Below are positions 52,840-63,725 of a stretch of 64,000 bases of DNA, in pieces. Position numbers and translations under genes: made by a program. The notes under the pieces were generated by a model. That model made no database searches. It worked only from the letters and a program-made list of their open reading frames with translations, and was not told where the DNA came from. Every line of letters starts with the position of its first letter. Positions within the stretch are counted from its first letter, which is position 1. Source of the stretch: Actinomadura rudentiformis (GTDB lineage Bacteria; Actinomycetota; Actinomycetes; Streptosporangiales; Streptosporangiaceae); assembly GCF_008923185.1 (NCBI RefSeq), contig NZ_WBMT01000027.1, positions 116,296 to 180,295 of the forward strand. Direction: 5' to 3'.

Positions 52840-53993
52840 GCGTCACCGCCCCCCAGGGTTTCCGCGCCGCAGGCGTCGTCGCCGGGCTCAAGGACAGCGG
52901 GGCCCGCGACCTCGCCCTCGTCGTCAACGACGGGCCGTCCCGCGCGGCGGCGGCGGTCTTCACCCGCAACCGTGTGAAGGCCGCGCCGGTGTTGTGGTCG
53001 GAGCAGGTGATCAAGGGCAGGCGCGTGCGCGCGGTGGTGCTCAACTCCGGCGGCGCCAACGCCTGCACCGGGCCCGCCGGGTTCCAGGACACGCATGCCA
53101 CCGCCGAGACCGTCGCCGAGGCCATCCAGGACTCGGCCGGGGAGATCATGGTCTGCTCGACCGGCCTGATCGGCGAGCGGCTGCCGATGGACAAACTGCT
53201 CCCGGGCGTCGCGGTCGCGGCCGCGGGGCTGTCGCGCACCGACGGCGGGCTCGCCGCCGCCGACGCCATCCGTACCACCGACAGCGTCGCCAAGATCGCG
53301 TTCCGGCAGGGCGCGGGCGGCTACATGATCGGCGCGATGGCCAAGGGCGCGGGCATGCTCGCCCCGTCGCTCGCCACGATGCTCGCGGTCGTCACCACCG
53401 ACGCCGACCTGGACGCGGTCGCGCTGGACCGCGCCCTGCGCTCGGCCACCGCGGTGACGCTCGACCGGCTCGACTCCGACGGCTGCATGTCGACCAACGA
53501 CACGGTGCTGCTCATGGCCTCGGGCGCCGCCGGGGTGACGCCGGACGAGGCGGAGTTCACCGAGCTGCTCACCGACGTGTGCGCCGACCTGACCCGGCAG
53601 CTCCTGGTGGACGCCGAGGGTGCGTCCAAGGCCATCACGATCGAGGTCGTCGGGGCCGCCAGCGACTTCGACGCGGTCACGGTCGGCCGCTCCATCGCCC
53701 GCAACAACCTGCTCAAGTGCGCCATCCACGGCGAGGACCCCAACTGGGGGCGGGTGCTGTCCGCGGTCGGCACCACCGAGGCGGTCTTCGACCCCGACGA
53801 GATCAACGTCGCGATCAACGGCGTGTGGGTCTGCCGGAACGGCTCGTTCGGCGACGACCGCGACAAGGTGGACCTGCGGCCGCGCGACGTCACGATCACC
53901 GTCGACCTGTCGGCGGGGCCCAACAGCGCGACCGTCTGGACCACCGACCTCACGGCGGACTACGTCCACGAGAACTCGGCGTACTCGACATGA
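52836..53993 (+). CDS. argJ: Bifunctional glutamate N-acetyltransferase/amino-acid acetyltransferase
   Basis: A 385-residue ArgJ that recycles acetyl groups from N-acetylornithine to glutamate. The self-cleavage site is in AKGAGMLAPSLATMLAVV, where the Thr after Ala becomes the nucleophile of the beta chain. VLNSGGANACTG near residue 67 and the terminal NSATVWTTDLTADYVHENSAYST match the family. The start is TTG 52836, overlapping the argC stop (TTGA), with GGAG upstream; no ATG or GTG fits. Confidence 0.96.
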   Translation: MSVTAPQGFRAAGVVAGLKDSGARDLALVVNDGPSRAAAAVFTRNRVKAAPVLWSEQVIKGRRVRAVVLNSGGANACTGPAGFQDTHATAETVAEAIQDSAGEIMVCSTGLIGERLPMDKLLPGVAVAAAGLSRTDGGLAAADAIRTTDSVAKIAFRQGAGGYMIGAMAKGAGMLAPSLATMLAVVTTDADLDAVALDRALRSATAVTLDRLDSDGCMSTNDTVLLMASGAAGVTPDEAEFTELLTDVCADLTRQLLVDAEGASKAITIEVVGAASDFDAVTVGRSIARNNLLKCAIHGEDPNWGRVLSAVGTTEAVFDPDEINVAINGVWVCRNGSFGDDRDKVDLRPRDVTITVDLSAGPNSATVWTTDLTADYVHENSAYST

Positions 53994-55006
53994 CCGCCAC
54001 CGGAAAGACGAACGGGCAGACGAGCCAGCAGACGAACCAGCAGACGAACGGGCAGGCGAGCGAGCAGCTGAGCGCCATCTCCGGCGCCAGGATGCGCAAG
54101 AACCGGGCCGGCGTCATGTCGAAGGCCGAGACCCTCATCAAGGCCCTGCCGTGGCTGGAGCGGTTCCACGGCACCACCGTCGTGATCAAGTACGGCGGTC
54201 ACGCGATGACCGACGAGGAGCTGCGCCACTCGTTCGCCGAGGACGTGGTGTTCCTGCGGTACGCGGGGCTGAAGCCGGTCATCGTGCACGGCGGCGGGCC
54301 GCAGATCAACGCGGCGCTCGACCGCAACGGCATCGAGTCGCACTTCACCGCCGGGCTGCGGGTCACCACGCCCGAGGCGATGGAGGTCGTCCGGATGGTC
54401 CTCGTCGGCCAGGTCCAGCGGGACGTGGTCGGGCTGATCAACCGGCACGGCGCGTTCGCCGTCGGCATGTCCGGCGAGGACGCCAACCTCTTCACCGCCG
54501 AGCGCAAGTTCGCCGTGGTGGAGGGCGAGCCGGTCGACATCGGGCAGGTCGGCGAGATCGTCGAGATCCAGGTCGGCGCGGTGCGCGCGATGCTCGACGA
54601 CGGCCGGATCCCGGTGGTCTCCAGCATCGCCCGCGGCGACGACGGCGAGATCTACAACGTGAACGCCGACACCGCCGCGGCGGCCCTGGCCGTCGCGCTG
54701 GACGCCACCAAGCTGGTCGTGCTGACCGACGTCGAGGGGTTGTACGCCGACTGGCCCGCCAGCGACGACGTCATCGACGAGATCTCCACGGACGAGCTGG
54801 CGGCGCTGCTCCCGGAGCTGTCGGCGGGCATGGTGCCGAAGATGGAGGCCTGCCTGCACGCGGTACGCGGCGGGGTGCCGCAGGCGCACGTCCTGGACGG
54901 GCGGGTCCTGCACTCGCTGCTGCTGGAGATCTTCACCGACGAGGGGATCGGCACGATGGTCCTGCCCAGCCCGGGCGGACCGGTCAAGGGAGGGGTGACG
55001 GCGTGA
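53990..55006 (+). CDS. argB: Acetylglutamate kinase
   Basis: A 338-residue kinase phosphorylating N-acetylglutamate, usually the arginine-feedback step. Motifs: VVIKYGGHAM near residue 64, VIVHGGGPQINAALDRNGI near 95, YNVNADTAAAALAVALDATKLVVLTDVEGLY near 220, and SAGMVPKMEACLHAVRGGV. The first ~27 residues are an unusual Thr/Asn/Gly/Gln repeat (TNGQ, TSQQ, TNQQ, TNGQ, ASEQ) absent from most homologues. ATG 53990 overlaps the argJ stop. Confidence 0.97.
   Translation: MTATGKTNGQTSQQTNQQTNGQASEQLSAISGARMRKNRAGVMSKAETLIKALPWLERFHGTTVVIKYGGHAMTDEELRHSFAEDVVFLRYAGLKPVIVHGGGPQINAALDRNGIESHFTAGLRVTTPEAMEVVRMVLVGQVQRDVVGLINRHGAFAVGMSGEDANLFTAERKFAVVEGEPVDIGQVGEIVEIQVGAVRAMLDDGRIPVVSSIARGDDGEIYNVNADTAAAALAVALDATKLVVLTDVEGLYADWPASDDVIDEISTDELAALLPELSAGMVPKMEACLHAVRGGVPQAHVLDGRVLHSLLLEIFTDEGIGTMVLPSPGGPVKGGVTA
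54008..54067. repeat. Five tandem 12-bp repeats at the argB N-terminus
   Basis: Five degenerate 12-bp units (54008-54067) encode four-residue Thr/Asn/Gln-rich blocks ahead of the kinase domain. The array is in frame and probably unstructured in the protein. Confidence 0.85.
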
Positions 55007-56253
55007 GCGCCGAGGACCTGCGGAAGCGGTACGAGGCCGCGTTCATGCCCAACTACGGAGTCCCGCCGCTGGCGCTGGTCGCAGGGCAGGGCAGCGTCGT
55101 CTGGGACGCCGGCGGCAAGGAGTACCTCGACCTGATCGCCGGGATCGCGGTGAGCTCGCTCGGGCACGCCCACGAGGAGCTCGGCGAGGCGGTCAGCAAC
55201 CAGGTCATGTCGCTGGCCCACACCTCCAACCTGTTCATCAACGAGCAGGAGGTGGTGCTGGCCGAGAAGCTGCGCGAGCTGCTCGGCGGCGAGGGCAGGG
55301 TCTTCCTGGCCAACAGCGGCACCGAGGCCAACGAGTGTGCGCTGAAACTGGCCATCAAGTACGGCAAGGCCAACGGCCGGACGTACTTCGTGGCCGCTGA
55401 GAACGGCTTCCACGGCCGTTCGATGGGCGCTTTGTCGCTCACCGGCAAGCAGGCCATCCGCGAGCCGTTCGGCCCGTTCGCGATCGACGTGCGCTTCGTC
55501 CCGTACGGCGACGCCGACGCGCTGCGCGAGGCGGTCACCGACGAATGCGCGGCGGTGTTCCTGGAGCCGGCGCAGGGCGAGGCCGGCGTCGTGCCGCCGC
55601 CCGACGGCTACTTCGCCGCCGTGCGCGAGATCTGCGACGCGACCGGCGCGCTCTTCGTCGCGGACGAGATCCAGTCCGCCATCGGCCGGACCGGGGCCTG
55701 GTTCGCCCACCAGCACGAGGGCGTCCGGCCCGACATCCTCACCCTGGCCAAGGGTTTGGGCGGCGGGCTGCCCATCGGCGCGTGCATCGGCTTCGGCCCG
55801 TACGGCGAGCTCTTCGCCAAGGGCGACCACGGCAGCACGTTCGGCGGCAGCCCGGTGGCCTCCGCCGCCGCGCTGACCGTGCTGTGGACGATCGAGAAGG
55901 AGAACCTGCTCGACCACGTCACGGCCGTCGGGACGCTGCTCAAGGACGGGCTCGCCGGCATCGACCATCCGCTGCTGGCCGGGGTCCGCGGCCGGGGCCT
56001 CTGGCTGGCCGCCGTGCTGGCCCCGGGCGCCGGGCCGGCGGTCGAGGCCGCCGCGCGGGAGGCCGGATTCCTGGTCAACGCGGTGCAGCCGGACGCGATC
56101 AGGATCGCTCCGCCCCTCATTCTCACCCGTGAGCAGGCACAGTCGTTCGTGGACGCCTTCCCGGCGATACTCGACGCGGCCTTGAACGCCAACACAGACG
56201 GCAACACAGACGCGAACACAGACGCCGACGCAGCCGCCCTGAAGGAGGACTGA
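55003..56253 (+). CDS. argD: Acetylornithine aminotransferase
   Basis: A 416-residue PLP enzyme of class III that makes N-acetylornithine. ANSGTEANECALKLA near residue 103, NGFHGRSMGALSLTG near 135, LFVADEIQSAIGRTG near 220 (PLP Asp) and LTLAKGLGGGLPIGA near 247 (PLP Lys) are all intact. The tail carries NTDG-NTDA-NTDA repeats. GTG 55003 overlaps the argB stop (GTGA). GAAGGAGG within its 3' end serves argF. Confidence 0.97.
   Translation: MSAEDLRKRYEAAFMPNYGVPPLALVAGQGSVVWDAGGKEYLDLIAGIAVSSLGHAHEELGEAVSNQVMSLAHTSNLFINEQEVVLAEKLRELLGGEGRVFLANSGTEANECALKLAIKYGKANGRTYFVAAENGFHGRSMGALSLTGKQAIREPFGPFAIDVRFVPYGDADALREAVTDECAAVFLEPAQGEAGVVPPPDGYFAAVREICDATGALFVADEIQSAIGRTGAWFAHQHEGVRPDILTLAKGLGGGLPIGACIGFGPYGELFAKGDHGSTFGGSPVASAAALTVLWTIEKENLLDHVTAVGTLLKDGLAGIDHPLLAGVRGRGLWLAAVLAPGAGPAVEAAAREAGFLVNAVQPDAIRIAPPLILTREQAQSFVDAFPAILDAALNANTDGNTDANTDADAAALKED
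56191..56226. repeat. Three tandem 12-bp repeats at the argD 3' end
   Basis: AACACAGACGGC, AACACAGACGCG and AACACAGACGCC (56191-56226) encode NTDG, NTDA, NTDA near the C-terminus of ArgD, outside the catalytic fold. Confidence 0.9.
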
Positions 56254-56258
56254 CAGCG

Positions 56259-57185
56259 ATGGTCCGGCATTTCCTGCGGGACGACGACCTCACCCCCGCC
56301 GAGCAGGCCGAGGTGCTCGCACTGGCCGCCGCCATGAAGCGGGACCGGTTCGCCCACACACCGCTGGCGGGACCGCGGTCGGTGGCGGTGCTCTTCGACA
56401 AGCCCTCCACCCGTACGCGCATCTCGTTCGCCGTCGGCATCGCCGAGCTGGGCGGCAACGCGCTGGTGCTGGACGCCGGCACCAGTCAGCTCGGCCGCGG
56501 CGAGACCATCGCCGACACCGCCCGCGTGCTGGAACGTCAGGTCAGCGCCATCGTGTGGCGGACCGGTGGGCAGGAGCGCATCGAGGAGATGGCCGCGGGC
56601 ACCACGGTGCCGGTGGTCAACGCGCTCACCGACGAGTTCCACCCCTGCCAGATCCTGGCCGACCTGCAGACGGTCCAAGAGGTCAAGGGCTCGCTGGCCG
56701 GTGTAACGCTCGCCTACTTCGGAGACGGCGCCAACAACATGGCGCACTCCTACCTGCTGGGGTGCGCCACAGCGGGGATGCACGTCCGGATCGCCGCGCC
56801 CGAGTCCCTGCCGCCGGATCCGGCGATCGTGGCGAAGGCCACTGAGATCGCCGCGGCCACCGGCGGCTCGGTGACCGTGACCGCCGACGCCAAGCAGGCG
56901 GCCGCCGGTGCGGACGTCCTCGCCACCGACACGTGGGTGTCGATGGGCCAGGAGGGCAAGGGCACCGAGCTGTACGAGCCGTACGCCGTGAACGAGGAGC
57001 TCGTCGCGCTGGCCGCCGCCGATGTTGCCGTGCTCCACTGCCTGCCCGCCTACCGCGGCAAGGAGATCGCCGCCTCCGTCCTGGACGGTCCGCACAGCGT
57101 GGTCTGGGACGAGGCAGAGAACCGGCTCCACGCGCAGAAGGCGTTGCTGACCTGGCTGCTGAGGTCGGGAGGCGGGCTGACATGA
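56259..57185 (+). CDS. argF: Ornithine carbamoyltransferase
   Basis: A 308-residue enzyme that makes citrulline from ornithine and carbamoyl phosphate. FDKPSTRTRISFAVGI near residue 46 is the carbamoyl-phosphate loop, FHPCQILADLQTVQE near 127 is next, and VLHCLPAYRGKEI near 255 supplies the ornithine-side Cys. ATG 56259 lies 10 bases after GAAGGAGG. Its stop overlaps the argR ATG. Confidence 0.97.
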   Translation: MVRHFLRDDDLTPAEQAEVLALAAAMKRDRFAHTPLAGPRSVAVLFDKPSTRTRISFAVGIAELGGNALVLDAGTSQLGRGETIADTARVLERQVSAIVWRTGGQERIEEMAAGTTVPVVNALTDEFHPCQILADLQTVQEVKGSLAGVTLAYFGDGANNMAHSYLLGCATAGMHVRIAAPESLPPDPAIVAKATEIAAATGGSVTVTADAKQAAAGADVLATDTWVSMGQEGKGTELYEPYAVNEELVALAAADVAVLHCLPAYRGKEIAASVLDGPHSVVWDEAENRLHAQKALLTWLLRSGGGLT

Positions 57186-57697
57186 CCACACCGATGACCA
57201 AGGCGGCCCGCCACGCGAAGGTGATCGAGCTGCTGACCCGCCATCCCGTGCACTCGCAGGGCGAACTGGCCAAGCTGCTCGCCGACGAGGGCCTGGAGGT
57301 CACCCAGGCCACGCTGTCGCGCGACCTGGTCGACATCGGTGCCGTCAAGCTCCGCGCCGACGACGGCAGCCTGATCTACGCGGTGCCCGGCGAGGGCGGC
57401 GACCGGATCCGGCTGACCCGCACCGGCGCCACCGAGACGTTCGCCGGCCGGCTCACCCGGCTGGCGGCCGAACTGCTGGTCTCCGCAGAGGCCTCGGCCA
57501 ACCTGGTCATCGTGCGCACCCCGCCGGGGGCGGCCCAGTACCTCGCGTCCGCCATCGACCACGCCGAATGGCCGACGGTCCTCGGCACCGTCGCGGGCGA
57601 TGACTCGATCCTGGTGATCTCCCGTGCTCCGGACGGCGGGGAGGAACTCGCCCAGGCACTCCTCCGCCTGACCAACAACCGCGAGCGACGAAGTTAG
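57182..57697 (+). CDS. argR: Arginine repressor
   Basis: A 171-residue ArgR/AhrC protein. The N-terminal winged helix (about 8-75) includes HSQGELAKLLADEGLEVTQATLSRDL; the C-terminal hexamerisation domain contains NLVIVRTPPGAAQYLASAID and LGTVAGDDSILVI, where arginine binds. It likely represses the operon through the site overlapping the argC promoter. It overlaps argF by ATGA. argG is not in the window; a 208-bp gap separates it from argH. Confidence 0.96.
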   Translation: MTTPMTKAARHAKVIELLTRHPVHSQGELAKLLADEGLEVTQATLSRDLVDIGAVKLRADDGSLIYAVPGEGGDRIRLTRTGATETFAGRLTRLAAELLVSAEASANLVIVRTPPGAAQYLASAIDHAEWPTVLGTVAGDDSILVISRAPDGGEELAQALLRLTNNRERRS

Positions 57698-57905
57698 GGC
57701 CATCCGGCCCCAGCCCTTGTCCGCACGACAGGAAATAACGGCATCGTCGGCCAGCTACGATCTGGCTACGTACGACGTTCGACCTGAGCCTGGCCTGACA
57801 GACCGCCCGCCGCCCGGTCGCCGCGGCTCTCCCGTGGAGTCGCAGGCGATCATGGCCGGTACGCGGTAGAACCGTTTCATCAGTGGTGGGAAGTAGAGGA
57901 TCTCC

Positions 57906-59327
<1,422 letters not shown>

Positions 59328-59398
59328 TAGGGCAGGGCGGCGAGGGCCATACGATGGCCGATCGACGTCCCCTGTTGTCGAGCATCACGGTGAGGGCC

Positions 59399-60052
59399 AT
59401 GACCACGGAGCTGCTGCCGAGGGAGTTCTTCGATCGTCCCGTCGAGGAGGTGGCCCCCGCCCTGCTCGGGCAGGTGCTCGCCCACCGGAACGAGGACGGC
59501 GAGGTCCTGCTGCGGCTCACGGAGGTCGAGGCTTACGCGGGGCCGCTCGATCCCGCCTCGCACGCCTACCGCGGCCGTACGGAGCGGAACGCGGTGATGT
59601 TCGGCCCGCCGGGCTACTCGTACGTCTACTTCACGTACGGCATGCACTTCTGCGTGAACCTCGTCTGCGCCCAGCCGGGGACGGCCTCCGCTGTGCTGCT
59701 GCGGGCCGGTGAGGTGATCTCTGGTGTGGAGCTCGCGGCGTCCCGGCGGCCGCGTTCGACCGTGCGGGACCTGGCGCGCGGCCCCGCGCGGCTGTGCCAG
59801 GCACTGGCGATCGGCCGGGAACAGTACGGGCTGGACGTGTGCTCACCGGACAGCCCGCTGCGGGCGCTGGCAGGGGAACCGGTCCCGGCCGAGCTGATCA
59901 GCACGGGCCCGCGCACGGGGGTGAACGGGGCCAAGGAGACGCCATGGCGGTTCTGGATCGAGGGTGACCCCACGGTCTCCCCGTACCGCGCGCACGTCCC
60001 CAGGAAGCGCACGGTGGTGACCGATGAAGCGATCACCAATGGACGAGCCTGA
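59399..60052 (+). CDS. DNA-3-methyladenine glycosylase (AAG/MPG type)
   Basis: A 217-residue alkylbase DNA glycosylase that starts base-excision repair. TEVEAYAGPLDPASHAYRGRTERNAVMFGPPGYSYVYFTYGMHFCVN (about 39-85) has the catalytic Glu and DNA-intercalating Tyr region; ARGPARLCQALAIGR near 122 and PWRFW near 180 are also family features. ATG 59399 is preceded by GGTGAGGG; an upstream in-frame ATG at 59354 is less likely. It sits between argH and a small membrane protein gene, as in other actinobacteria. Confidence 0.94.
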   Translation: MTTELLPREFFDRPVEEVAPALLGQVLAHRNEDGEVLLRLTEVEAYAGPLDPASHAYRGRTERNAVMFGPPGYSYVYFTYGMHFCVNLVCAQPGTASAVLLRAGEVISGVELAASRRPRSTVRDLARGPARLCQALAIGREQYGLDVCSPDSPLRALAGEPVPAELISTGPRTGVNGAKETPWRFWIEGDPTVSPYRAHVPRKRTVVTDEAITNGRA

Positions 60053-60467
60053 CGCGCGCGGCCGGCCCCGGCGGTGGTCGCCCCGGGGCCTGGTCGGCGT
60101 CGCGACGGGCTTGATCATCGGGATGGCCGGCACCGCTGTGGTGGCCTGGACGGACGGCGAACTGCGGGACACAAAGGTGATCAGCCGGATCCGGCAGCCC
60201 GCCTCGGTCCGGTACCCGGATGGATCGATCCACCACGCGGGCGTCGTTCGCGTCCGCAGCTGGATCTTGAACAGGCATCGGCCGTACGAGGTGGTCATCG
60301 GCAGGGATCCGGGTCTCTCGTACGGGCACAGCGTCACCTTCGAGGCGACCGGGGAGAGCCCGCCCCGCATCAGCGGCGCCGAGTGGCGGCCGGACGGGGT
60401 GCGGATCCGGCTCGACTCGGGGCACGAGGTGTTCGTCCCGGCCCAAAAGTTCCTGGGCGGCCGGTGA
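60024..60467 (+). CDS. Small membrane-anchored protein of unknown function
   Basis: A 147-residue protein (or 142 from ATG 60039) with a basic head, one transmembrane helix (about 22-44) and an extracytoplasmic beta-rich domain of ~95 residues containing VRYPDGSIHHAGVVRVRSW and VRIRLDSGHEVFVPAQKF. I do not recognise the family. Its 5' end overlaps the glycosylase gene by 29 bp on the same strand and it ends 75 bp before tyrS, so it is probably co-transcribed with one of them. Confidence 0.7.
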   Translation: MKRSPMDEPDARGRPRRWSPRGLVGVATGLIIGMAGTAVVAWTDGELRDTKVISRIRQPASVRYPDGSIHHAGVVRVRSWILNRHRPYEVVIGRDPGLSYGHSVTFEATGESPPRISGAEWRPDGVRIRLDSGHEVFVPAQKFLGGR

Positions 60468-60542
60468 ATACCGTTACCGTGATCAGCGGCTCATCGGGCA
60501 CCCTGGTGAGAGAACGACGGCAAGGCGGAGACGAGGGAGAAC

Positions 60543-61820
60543 GTGACCGACATCATCGACGATCTCGCGTGGCGCGATCTGATCGCGCAGTCCACTGATC
60601 TGGGCGGACTGCGGGAATTGCTCGCCGCGGGGCCGGTCACGCTCTATTGCGGGTTCGATCCGACCGCGCCCTCGCTGCACCTGGGCAACCTCATCCAGAT
60701 CCTGACGCTGCGGCGGTTCCAGCAGGCCGGGCACCGGCCGATCGGGCTGGTCGGCGGCGCCACCGGCCTGATCGGTGACCCGAGTGGCAAGAGCGCCGAG
60801 CGGGTGCTCAACTCCGAGGAGACCGTCGCCGGATGGGTCGAGCGGATCCGCGGCCAGGTGTCGAAGTTCCTGGACTTCGACGACGGCACGACCGGCGCGC
60901 TGATGGTCAGCAACCTCGACTGGACCGGGTCGATGACCGCGATCGAGTTCCTGCGCGACATCGGCAAGCACTTTCCGGTGAACAAGATGCTCGCCCGGGA
61001 GACGGTCAAGTCCCGGCTCGACACCACCGGGATGAGCTACACCGAGTTCAGCTACGTGCTGCTGCAGTCGATGGACTTCCTGGAGCTCTACCGGCGGTAC
61101 GGCTGCCGGCTGCAGACCGGCGGCAGTGACCAGTGGGGCAACCTCACCGGCGGCGTCGACCTCATCCGGCGAGCCGAGGGCGGCACGGCGCACGCGCTGA
61201 CGACGCCGCTGCTGACCAAGGCCGACGGCACGAAGTTCGGCAAGACGGCCGGCGGCGAGACCTACTGGCTCGACCCCGAGCTGACCTCGCCGTACGCGTT
61301 CTACCAGTTCTGGTTCAACGCCGACGATCGCGATGTGGAGAACTACCTCAAGGTCTTCAGCTTCCGGTCCCGTGAGGAGATCGAGGCGCTGCTGAAGGAG
61401 GGCGCCGAACGGCCCGCGGCCAGGGCGCCGCAGCGTGCGCTGGCCGAGGAGCTCACCACCCTCGTCCACGGCGCCGGCGAGACCGAACGTGTGATCGCGG
61501 CCTCGCGGGCGCTGTTCGGGCAGGGGTCGCTGGAGGAGCTCGACGAGCGCACCCTCGGCGCCGCGCTCGCGGAGGTGCCGCGTACGGAGATCCCGGCGGG
61601 AGAGCTGCCGACAGTGGCGGACCTGCTGGTCGCCGCCGGGCTGTGCAAGAGCAAGTCGGAGGCACGCCGCACGATCGCCCAGGGCGGCGCGTACCTCAAC
61701 AACGCCAAGATCGAGGCCGAGGACGCCGCGCCGACCGCCGGCGACCTGCTGCACGGCCGCTACCTGGTCCTGCGCCGGGGAAAGCGGAACGTGGGCGGCG
61801 TCGAAGTCACTCGCTCCTAG
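60543..61820 (+). CDS. tyrS: Tyrosyl-tRNA synthetase
   Basis: A 425-residue class I synthetase. YCGFDPTAPSLHLGNL near residue 36 contains the HIGH-type signature (HLGN), GGSDQWGNLTGG near 197 recognises tyrosine, and KFGKTAGGETYWLD near 231 is the KMSKS-type loop with the KFGKT variant. The C-terminal S4 domain (about 360-425, VAAGLCKSKSEARRTIAQGGAYLN) binds tRNA. GTG 60543 has GAGGGAG upstream. A 12-bp terminator hairpin follows. No T-box is apparent. Confidence 0.97.
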   Translation: MTDIIDDLAWRDLIAQSTDLGGLRELLAAGPVTLYCGFDPTAPSLHLGNLIQILTLRRFQQAGHRPIGLVGGATGLIGDPSGKSAERVLNSEETVAGWVERIRGQVSKFLDFDDGTTGALMVSNLDWTGSMTAIEFLRDIGKHFPVNKMLARETVKSRLDTTGMSYTEFSYVLLQSMDFLELYRRYGCRLQTGGSDQWGNLTGGVDLIRRAEGGTAHALTTPLLTKADGTKFGKTAGGETYWLDPELTSPYAFYQFWFNADDRDVENYLKVFSFRSREEIEALLKEGAERPAARAPQRALAEELTTLVHGAGETERVIAASRALFGQGSLEELDERTLGAALAEVPRTEIPAGELPTVADLLVAAGLCKSKSEARRTIAQGGAYLNNAKIEAEDAAPTAGDLLHGRYLVLRRGKRNVGGVEVTRS

Positions 61821-61834
61821 AGTTCCAGGAAGAC

Positions 61835-61870
61835 GGGCCGGTCCGAACGTGTCGGACCGGCCCGTTCGTT
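61835..61870 (+). terminator. tyrS terminator
   Basis: GGGCCGGTCCGA (61835-61846) pairs perfectly with TCGGACCGGCCC (61852-61863) around a 5-nt loop, followed by GTTCGTTGT. It lies 14 bp after the tyrS stop. Confidence 0.88.
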
Positions 61871-62202
61871 GTCCGCGATCCCGTTCCCATGCCCGCGTTC
61901 GACGCAGGCCGCCTCCGAGATCTACCGGGATTTTGCGGCCCGCTGCGAGGAACTCGTCCCGGATGCAGCGGCGCGGAGGAGTGCCATGGAACTCCATCGA
62001 GCTGCCCGTCATCACGCCCGAGAGCGCGGATCGTGATGACCACCGCCCAGCCTCTGGATCCGCACAGCCCGCAGACGGACAACCTGCGGCCGGTGGGCTT
62101 TCGACATCCCGAGAGCATGAGAGCCGATGCGAGCCTCAGTCCCGTACGCGACACTGAGCCGATGACCAGGTGATCCCCACGAGCACGAACCGGCCGTCGG
62201 AC

Positions 62203-62602
62203 TCACCGTCGGCAGGTCGGCGGCGCTCGCCGGGGCAGCGTCAGGACACTGCACCAGTGGGACACCATCGGCCTCGTCCGCCCGAGCGGGCGCGCCGGGG
62301 TCGGATACCGGGTGTACTCAGACGACGACGTCGCCCGTTCCACGGGGGCCTCGTCTGCAGGAACTCGGACTTCCGCTCGCAGAGCTCGGCCGGCCCATGG
62401 ACGACCGGGACATTGACGAACACGCCCACCTGCGCCGGCAGCGGCCCCGGCTCATGGATCGGTGACCGCGGTCGACCCAATGCCGGTGGCATCGAACGCC
62501 GGGACGCGGCTGACACCGGAGGAGCAGGTCGAGATCTGCGGCGACTTCTGGGAACCCGCCCCGGCGAAGGAGGCCGAGGAGCGCTGGAGCGACGTCAGGC
62601 AA
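62203..62602 (+). pseudogene. Decayed MerR/TipAL-type regulator
   Basis: Pieces of a MerR-family activator appear in shifting frames. An HTH start (TVGRSAALAG) is followed after a shift by SVRTLHQWDTIGLVRPSGRAGVGYRVYSDDDVAR, residues in 62236-62335. DIDEHAHLRRQRPRLMDR lies near 62408-62465, ending at a TGA. Then TRLTPEEQVEICGDFWEPAPAKEAEERWSD (about 62508-62597) matches the TipAS-type C-terminal region. At least two frameshifts and a stop split what would be one gene, so it cannot make the full regulator. Confidence 0.75.
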
Positions 62603-63600
62603 CGGGCACAGTCCGCAGAGCAGGCCCCCGCCTTGCTCTTGAGATGCTTTCGACTGCAACCACCAGATGCAGGGGTGCATCGCGCGGCATGTTCGTCGGT
62701 GACCTCCGTGCGCCCCACACGACGACGCGATCACACCGGGCCCGACGACCTGGCTACGCGAGGTGATCTCCGCGAAGGCCACGTCCCACGACATCGACCC
62801 GGAAGCCGCCACCTGGCTGTGACTCTCTGCGGGTTGCCCTCGGAGCAGGGGCGTCTTGAGTCCGAGGCTGACGGCGGTGGCCAGAGGTTGGTTGAGACCT
62901 TGCTGGTCGGTCGCGGCAGGACGCCCAAGGTGCGGTTCGGCATCTCGTTGTTCACGAGCGCAGCGAGGGGAGCAGGGTCAGCCCTGGTGGTCCGGATGCC
63001 GACCAGACCCGTCGGCCACGTGGTCTGCCCAGCCAGGATCCACCGGGCCTCAGGTGACCAGGAGGTCGCGCCCAGTCGGTCATGCCAGGGGAGAGCGCAT
63101 CGTCCAGTCGCGGTGGAAGTTCCTGCCCGAGCAGCAGAGCTGCCAGACGTACCGGCTCTTGGTCGCGGAGTCATGTGAGCGAAATCCCGAGGTGGCGGGT
63201 CAGTGACAACCGCGCAGGTCAGGTGATGGAGGCTGCCATGAGCATGTGCGGCTGACCGGGGAATCAGCTCGGACGCGCTGCGATGGACGTGCGGAGATCT
63301 CCGTGATGGGGCCAGCACGCAGCTACTTCTCATAGAAGGGGAAAACTTGGGTAGATCTGGATCACAATGCGGTCGCGATGGGTACCGAGATCCGCTCTGC
63401 GCAGGGGTCGGCGGCCCTCTGACCAGGTAAAACGACATCCAGAAGACAGCCGAGCGTCGATTTGACGACGGTGAAGCATCGACCTAATGTCATACCTGCC
63501 CCACGGGGGAGCGGGACGCCGAGAGGTGGCCGGCCCCGGGGGATCCTCCTCGAACTCAAGGTCGCAGCTTCACTGCGTCCTCGAATCGGTCGAGAAGGGC
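62603..63600. other. Gene-poor region upstream of the rRNA operon
   Basis: No frame in this ~1 kb looks like a conserved protein. A short remnant near 62750-62820 reads TWLREVISAKATSHDIDPEAATWL before a stop and may be the end of a lost gene. Long frames on either strand have compositional-shadow character. I see no insertion-sequence ends or inverted repeats here. Confidence 0.6.
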
Positions 63601-63616
63601 CCAAGAAGCCCGAAAG

Positions 63617-63644
63617 TTGACAAATCGGGCAGATTGGGTAAGCT
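63617..63644 (+). promoter_or_regulatory. rRNA operon promoter
   Basis: TTGACA (63617-63622) and TAAGCT (63639-63644) with a 16-bp spacer lie about 280 bp before the 16S start, the expected distance for an rRNA promoter. The -35 is a perfect consensus, rare in this window. Confidence 0.7.
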
Positions 63645-63708
63645 TGAAGGGTTGCCCCGGAACCGGGCGCTGCGGGAGCGGTGGTCTGGTGCGGTGGGTG
63701 TCCGTTTC

Positions 63709-63725
63709 TTGAGAACTCAACAGCG
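63709..63725 (+). promoter_or_regulatory. rRNA leader antitermination element (boxA-like)
   Basis: TTGAGAACTCAACAGCG is the characteristic actinobacterial rRNA leader/spacer element used for Nus-dependent antitermination. Downstream (63750-63920) the leader is T- and G-rich, with related segments at about 63812-63835 and 63868-63892 and a CCCC/GGGG hairpin near 63837-63850, probably processing stems. Confidence 0.6.

Noticed and set aside
62731..63438. 235-codon reverse frame before the rRNA operon
   Set aside because: Ser/Arg/Pro-rich with no recognisable fold, no ribosome-binding site and lying in clearly decayed DNA.
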